From NCBI GenBank assembly GCA_902797105.1, contig CADBRL010000038.1, positions 1 through 8,171 of the forward strand: a DNA stretch of 8,171 bases. Direction: 5' to 3'. Within the stretch, counting starts at the first letter, position 1. Each line of letters opens with the position of its first letter. Below the pieces are notes generated by a model. That model saw only the letters and a program-made list of their open reading frames with translations, was not told the DNA's origin and searched no databases. The position numbers and the translations under genes are program-made. This stretch comes from an uncultured Erysipelotrichaceae bacterium (GTDB lineage: Bacteria > Bacillota_I > Bacilli_A > RF39 > UBA660). Shown here one piece after another: positions 4,899-8,171 of this stretch.

Positions 4899-7061
4899 AT
4901 GAAGAAAGTATTTAAATTAGATTTTGATGGAAGAGAATTAGTAGTAGAAACTGGAGAGCTAGCTAAACAAACAAATGGAGCAGTTTTAGTTAGATATGGA
5001 GATACAGCAGTATTATCTGTTTGTGTAATGGGAAAAACACCAGTTTCACAAGATTTCTTTCCACTTCAAGTTTTATATCAAGAAAGATTGTATTCAGTAG
5101 GTAAAATTCCTGGAGGATTTATTAAAAGAGAAGGAAGACCTAGTGATGCTGCAACCCTTGCGGCAAGACTTATTGATAGACCAATTAGACCGATGTTTGA
5201 TGAAAATTTAAGAAATGAAATTCAAGTTATTAACACAGTATTATCTGTTGATCAAGATAATTCTCCAGAAATGACTGCACTTCTTGGTTCATCTTTATGT
5301 CTAGGTATATCAAATATTCCATTTGATGGCCCTGTTGCTGGTGTTATTGTTGGCTTAATTGATGGCAAATTTGTTATTAATCCAACAGCTGAACAAAATG
5401 AAGTAAGTACACTACATTTAACAGTTGCGGGTACTAAAGATGCAATATGCATGGTTGAAGCTGGTTCTAAAGAAGTTAGTGAAGAATTAATGCTTGATGC
5501 CTTAATGTTTGCTCATGAAAATATTAAAAAATTATGTGAATTTGAACAAAGTATTATTGATGAAATAGGTGTAGAAAAAGTAGAACTACCTAAAGCTGAA
5601 ATTGATGCAGAAATTGAAAGTGCAGTTAGGGAATTTGCAACTAGCGATATGCTTGCAGCTATTCAAATTAAAGAAAAGTTAGAAAAATATGCTAAAATAG
5701 ATGAAGTTAAAGAAAATACAATGGCTTATTTTGAAGAAGTTTATGCTGATGATGAAGATAAAAATAATAAAATGGCTCAAGTATCTAAAGTGCTTCATTT
5801 AATTGAAGGTGGAGAAGTTCGTCGTCTTATTACTGATGAACATATTAGACCAGATGGCAGACGCATGGATGAAATTAGACCGCTTTATGCTGGTGTTGAT
5901 TTACTTGCAAGAACTCATGGTTCAGCATTATTCTCAAGAGGTGAAACTCAAGTACTTGCAACAACAACACTTGGTGCTTTAGGTGAACATCAAATACTTG
6001 ATGGCCTTGGAATTGAAGATACAAAAAGATTCATGCTTCATTATAATTTTCCACAATTTTCTGTTGGTGAAGTTGGAAGATATGGTTCTCCGGGAAGAAG
6101 AGAAATTGGTCATGGGGCTTTAGGTGAAAGAGCACTTGCTCAAGTTATACCATCCGAAGAAGAATTCCCATACACAATTCGTGTTGTTAGTGAAGTTCTA
6201 GAAAGTAATGGATCATCTAGCCAAGCAACAATTTGTTCTGGATGTCTAAGTTTAATGGCTGCTGGTGTGCCAATTAAAGCTCCAGTTGCAGGTATTGCTA
6301 TGGGACTAATCACAAGTCCAGACGGAAGTAAATACACAATTCTTACTGATATTCAAGGTCTTGAAGATCATATGGGAGATATGGACTTTAAAGTTGCTGG
6401 TACTCGCGAAGGTATTACAGCTCTTCAAATGGATATTAAAATAAAAGGTGTAACAAAAGAAATACTTGGTGAAGCACTAACTCAAGCTAAAAAAGCTCGT
6501 ATGGAAATTTTAGATGTAATGGAAAATACAATTCCTGAGCCACGTAGTGAAGTAAGTAAGTATGCACCTAAGATTGAAACATTTAGTGTTGACCCAGAAA
6601 AGATTAGAGATATTATTGGTAAGGGTGGAGAAATGATTACTAAAATTATACTTGAAGCTTCAAACGTAGCAACAGTTAATGATAAAGATGCTGTTAAAGT
6701 TGATCTTGAAGATGATGGTAGAGTAATAATTTATCATACTGATAAAGATATAATTGCTAAAACTAAACAAATGATACTAGATGTTATTCGTGAAGTTGAA
6801 GAAGGAAAAGTATACACTGGTAAAGTTACAAAAGTTGAAGACTTTGGCTGTTTCGTAGAACTTTGGCCAGGATGTGAAGGTTTAGTACATGTATCTCAAC
6901 TTGCTTGGGAAAGAGTAGAAAAACCAAAAGATATTGTATCTGTTGGTGATGAAATAATGGTTAAATCACTTGGATATGATAATCGTGGAAGATTAAATTT
7001 ATCTCGTAAAGAATGTTTACCTAAACCAGAAAAAAAAGAAAATTCTAAAAATAAAGATTAA
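4899..7061 (+). CDS. pnp: Polyribonucleotide nucleotidyltransferase (PNPase)
   Basis: Phosphorolytic 3'-to-5' exoribonuclease acting as a trimer in mRNA decay, and able to add 3' tails in reverse. The protein is 720 aa, close to the family's 700-710. The first RNase PH domain has RYGDTAVLSVCV, FFPLQVLYQERLYSVGKIPG and RLIDRPIRPMF. A helical middle follows at about 230-310. The second RNase PH domain begins at RPDGRRMDEIRPL and carries RGETQVLATTTLG, the phosphate-site GSPGRREIGHGALGERAL and GSSSQATICSG. The catalytic cluster DHMGDMDFK contains Asp490, Asp496 and Lys498, which correspond to E. coli Asp486, Asp492 and Lys494. The KH domain has IIGKGG with G574-G577, and the S1 domain covers about 636-710 (YTGKVTKVEDFGCFVEL, GLVHVSQLAWE). 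All domains are intact. A terminator precedes the gene and a strong one follows it. No own promoter is evident, which is odd for an essential RNA-decay gene. Confidence 0.97.
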   Translation: MKKVFKLDFDGRELVVETGELAKQTNGAVLVRYGDTAVLSVCVMGKTPVSQDFFPLQVLYQERLYSVGKIPGGFIKREGRPSDAATLAARLIDRPIRPMFDENLRNEIQVINTVLSVDQDNSPEMTALLGSSLCLGISNIPFDGPVAGVIVGLIDGKFVINPTAEQNEVSTLHLTVAGTKDAICMVEAGSKEVSEELMLDALMFAHENIKKLCEFEQSIIDEIGVEKVELPKAEIDAEIESAVREFATSDMLAAIQIKEKLEKYAKIDEVKENTMAYFEEVYADDEDKNNKMAQVSKVLHLIEGGEVRRLITDEHIRPDGRRMDEIRPLYAGVDLLARTHGSALFSRGETQVLATTTLGALGEHQILDGLGIEDTKRFMLHYNFPQFSVGEVGRYGSPGRREIGHGALGERALAQVIPSEEEFPYTIRVVSEVLESNGSSSQATICSGCLSLMAAGVPIKAPVAGIAMGLITSPDGSKYTILTDIQGLEDHMGDMDFKVAGTREGITALQMDIKIKGVTKEILGEALTQAKKARMEILDVMENTIPEPRSEVSKYAPKIETFSVDPEKIRDIIGKGGEMITKIILEASNVATVNDKDAVKVDLEDDGRVIIYHTDKDIIAKTKQMILDVIREVEEGKVYTGKVTKVEDFGCFVELWPGCEGLVHVSQLAWERVEKPKDIVSVGDEIMVKSLGYDNRGRLNLSRKECLPKPEKKENSKNKD

Positions 7062-7071
7062 TTTTAAACAC

Positions 7072-7106
7072 AAAACGAGCCTACAGCTAGGCTCGTTTTA
7101 TATTTT
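7072..7106. terminator. Bidirectional terminator shared by pnp and the Fic gene
   Basis: A perfect 12-bp stem, AAAACGAGCCTA (7072-7083) with TAGGCTCGTTTT (7088-7099), around a CAGC tetraloop. TTTTATATTTT serves the plus strand and TTTTGTGTTT the minus strand. It lies 10 bases after the pnp stop and overlaps the stop of the convergent Fic gene. Confidence 0.95.
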
Positions 7107-8090
7107 GTAATATTTTTGATTTTTACTTGTTGGTTTATCAGGAATAGTAAACTTTATTAGATCTTTCTTAATTGCTGGATCTAAATATACGTTTCTTAAA
7201 GTTTCTTTTGATTTAATATTTAATTTTTCCATTATTTCTTTAGCAGATAATGGAATATTACTATCCATCACATCTAATAATTTCTTGATGTTAATGTCTT
7301 CATTTGTAAGTGGCAGCGGTGTAGTAGTAATTAATTCTTCTAAAGTATCATCAATCATTTTTAACATGAAACTAATAAACTGATTTGAGTTTCCTTCATT
7401 ATTACAATCTGCAATTGCTTTATAATATTCATTTTGATATTTATGAATTTTTGACTCAATTGGAATGTATTCAAATATATCTTTCCAATTATATAAAATG
7501 GCATTTTGCCATAGCCTTGCCATACGTCCATTACCATCTGAAAACGGATGGATAAATACAAATTCATAATGAAAAATACTTGATAATATTAATGGATGAA
7601 TTTTATCTTTATTATAATTTAACCATTTAAATAAATTATTCATTAGTGGTATGACCATATCTTCCGGAGGACAAATGAAAATGCAATTGTCACCATCAAA
7701 TACTCCTTCTGGTCCAGTTCTAAATTCACCAGATTGTTCAACAGTTAAGAATGTCATCATACCATGAACTTTTTTTAAGTCTTCAATGGAATAGGGATTA
7801 ATTTTAGCTAGCTTTTCATATGCATTGTAAGCATTTTTAACTTCTTGAATGTCTTTTTGCTTTCCAATTACAACTTTCCCATTTATAACATCTTTTACTT
7901 GATTTAAACTAAGTTTGTTATTTTCAATAGCTAAAGAACTATGTATTGAATTAATTCTTGTTTGTTTTCTTAAATATGGATTTTTATCAAATGTATTATA
8001 ATTATCAAGTTTACCTATTTTTTCCATAATACTTGATACTTTTTCCAACATATCATTTGTTAATTCAAATGGTGGTACATAATTTTCCAT
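7098..8090 (-). CDS. Fic family protein (predicted AMPylase, class II, with C-terminal winged helix)
   Basis: Fic proteins usually transfer AMP from ATP to a hydroxyl side chain of a target protein. The protein is 330 aa, cytoplasmic, with no membrane segment. The N-terminal Fic_N-type region carries the inhibitory motif SLAIEN (Ser52, Glu56, Asn57; pattern S/T-xxx-E-G/N), placing it in class II, where the inhibitory helix lies before the Fic core. The flap is near GEFRTGPEGVFDGDNCIFIC (121-140). The catalytic loop HPFSDGNGRMAR (181-192) keeps His181, Asp185, both Gly, Asn187 and both Arg. Residues from about 266 form a winged-helix-like tail ending in KFTIPDKPTSKNQKYYKI, typical of stand-alone Fic proteins. 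GAGGTGA (8096-8102, minus) supports the start. It has its own promoter and no toxin- or antitoxin-like partner within the window. The target is unknown. Codon and base use resemble the neighbours. Confidence 0.93.
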   Translation of the reverse strand: MENYVPPFELTNDMLEKVSSIMEKIGKLDNYNTFDKNPYLRKQTRINSIHSSLAIENNKLSLNQVKDVINGKVVIGKQKDIQEVKNAYNAYEKLAKINPYSIEDLKKVHGMMTFLTVEQSGEFRTGPEGVFDGDNCIFICPPEDMVIPLMNNLFKWLNYNKDKIHPLILSSIFHYEFVFIHPFSDGNGRMARLWQNAILYNWKDIFEYIPIESKIHKYQNEYYKAIADCNNEGNSNQFISFMLKMIDDTLEELITTTPLPLTNEDINIKKLLDVMDSNIPLSAKEIMEKLNIKSKETLRNVYLDPAIKKDLIKFTIPDKPTSKNQKYYKI

Positions 8091-8115
8091 TTATCTCACC
8101 TCGATTGTTGTATAT

Positions 8116-8144
8116 ATTATATCATTTTTATAATTAATATTCAA
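8116..8144 (-). promoter_or_regulatory. Promoter of the Fic gene
   Basis: On the minus strand, the -35 is TTGAAT (bases 8144-8139), the spacer is 17 bases and the -10 is a perfect TATAAT (bases 8121-8116). Transcription should start near 8109, about 18 bases before the start codon, leaving just room for the ribosome-binding site. Confidence 0.8.
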
Positions 8145-8147
8145 CAC

Positions 8148-8171
8148 ATCTTGCTTAAATCTTGCTTAAAT
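8148..8171. repeat. Tandem 11-bp repeat at the window edge
   Basis: ATCTTGCTTAA occurs twice head-to-tail (8148-8158 and 8159-8169), followed by AT, which could be the start of a third copy cut off by the window edge. It lies 4 bp upstream of the -35 of the Fic promoter and has a one-helical-turn period. Confidence 0.7.

Noticed and set aside
7098..8090. Fic toxin of a toxin-antitoxin pair
   Set aside because: The inhibitory motif is within the same protein, no small antitoxin gene lies next to it in the window, and its promoter reads a single gene.
1..8171. Reassigned UGA (Mollicutes code)
   Set aside because: All tryptophans are TGG and no gene needs in-frame TGA to stay open. The absence of TGA stops in this small gene set is not enough to argue for reassignment.

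Overview
The window comes from a strongly AT-rich bacterium with a Bacillota-type (low-GC Gram-positive) gene set. GGAGGTG-type Shine-Dalgarno sequences are frequent, every visible stop is TAA or TAG, and all tryptophans are TGG. The ribosomal proteins, IF3 and PNPase resemble those of Bacilli, and a class B penicillin-binding protein shows that the cell makes peptidoglycan. An uncultured gut Bacilli lineage of the RF39 type would fit, but that is inference. The genetic code cannot be decided here: no in-frame TGA occurs and no TGA stop is used.

Left part (1-2658). The window opens inside a gene that ends in a sigma-70 region 4-like helix-turn-helix. It converges on a small minus-strand DUF2624 (YqfT-like) gene across a shared hairpin terminator. 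Divergent from the small gene is a complete class B penicillin-binding protein with its active-site motifs intact.

Gene-poor stretch (2659-3135). It begins with three tandem 32-bp repeats, 2 bp after the PBP stop codon. A start-less 62-codon ORF remnant follows. Then come a consensus promoter (TTGACA, 17 bp, TAATAT) and a leader with mutually exclusive antiterminator and terminator helices, matching the L20-leader attenuator known upstream of infC.

Translation operon (3154-4849). infC (probably starting at a non-ATG codon), rpmI and rplT lie close together. L20 is unusual: a Lys/Glu-rich linker and a SAP/Rho_N-like module follow the normal ribosomal domain. rpsO follows with its own promoter and a structured leader whose hairpin loop can pair with the Shine-Dalgarno sequence. 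No terminator is visible between rplT and rpsO, so rpsO probably has two sources of transcript.

Right part (4899-8171). An intrinsic terminator separates rpsO from pnp (PNPase), an otherwise classic rpsO-pnp neighbourhood. pnp converges on a minus-strand Fic-family protein with intact catalytic and inhibitory motifs, across a perfect 12-bp bidirectional terminator. The Fic gene has its own near-consensus promoter, with an 11-bp tandem repeat just upstream at the window edge.

Most of the window is conserved housekeeping DNA. I see no convincing new multi-gene system. The points most worth checking are the L20 extension, the 32-bp repeat array, the rpsO leader pseudoknot, and the infC start and attenuator.
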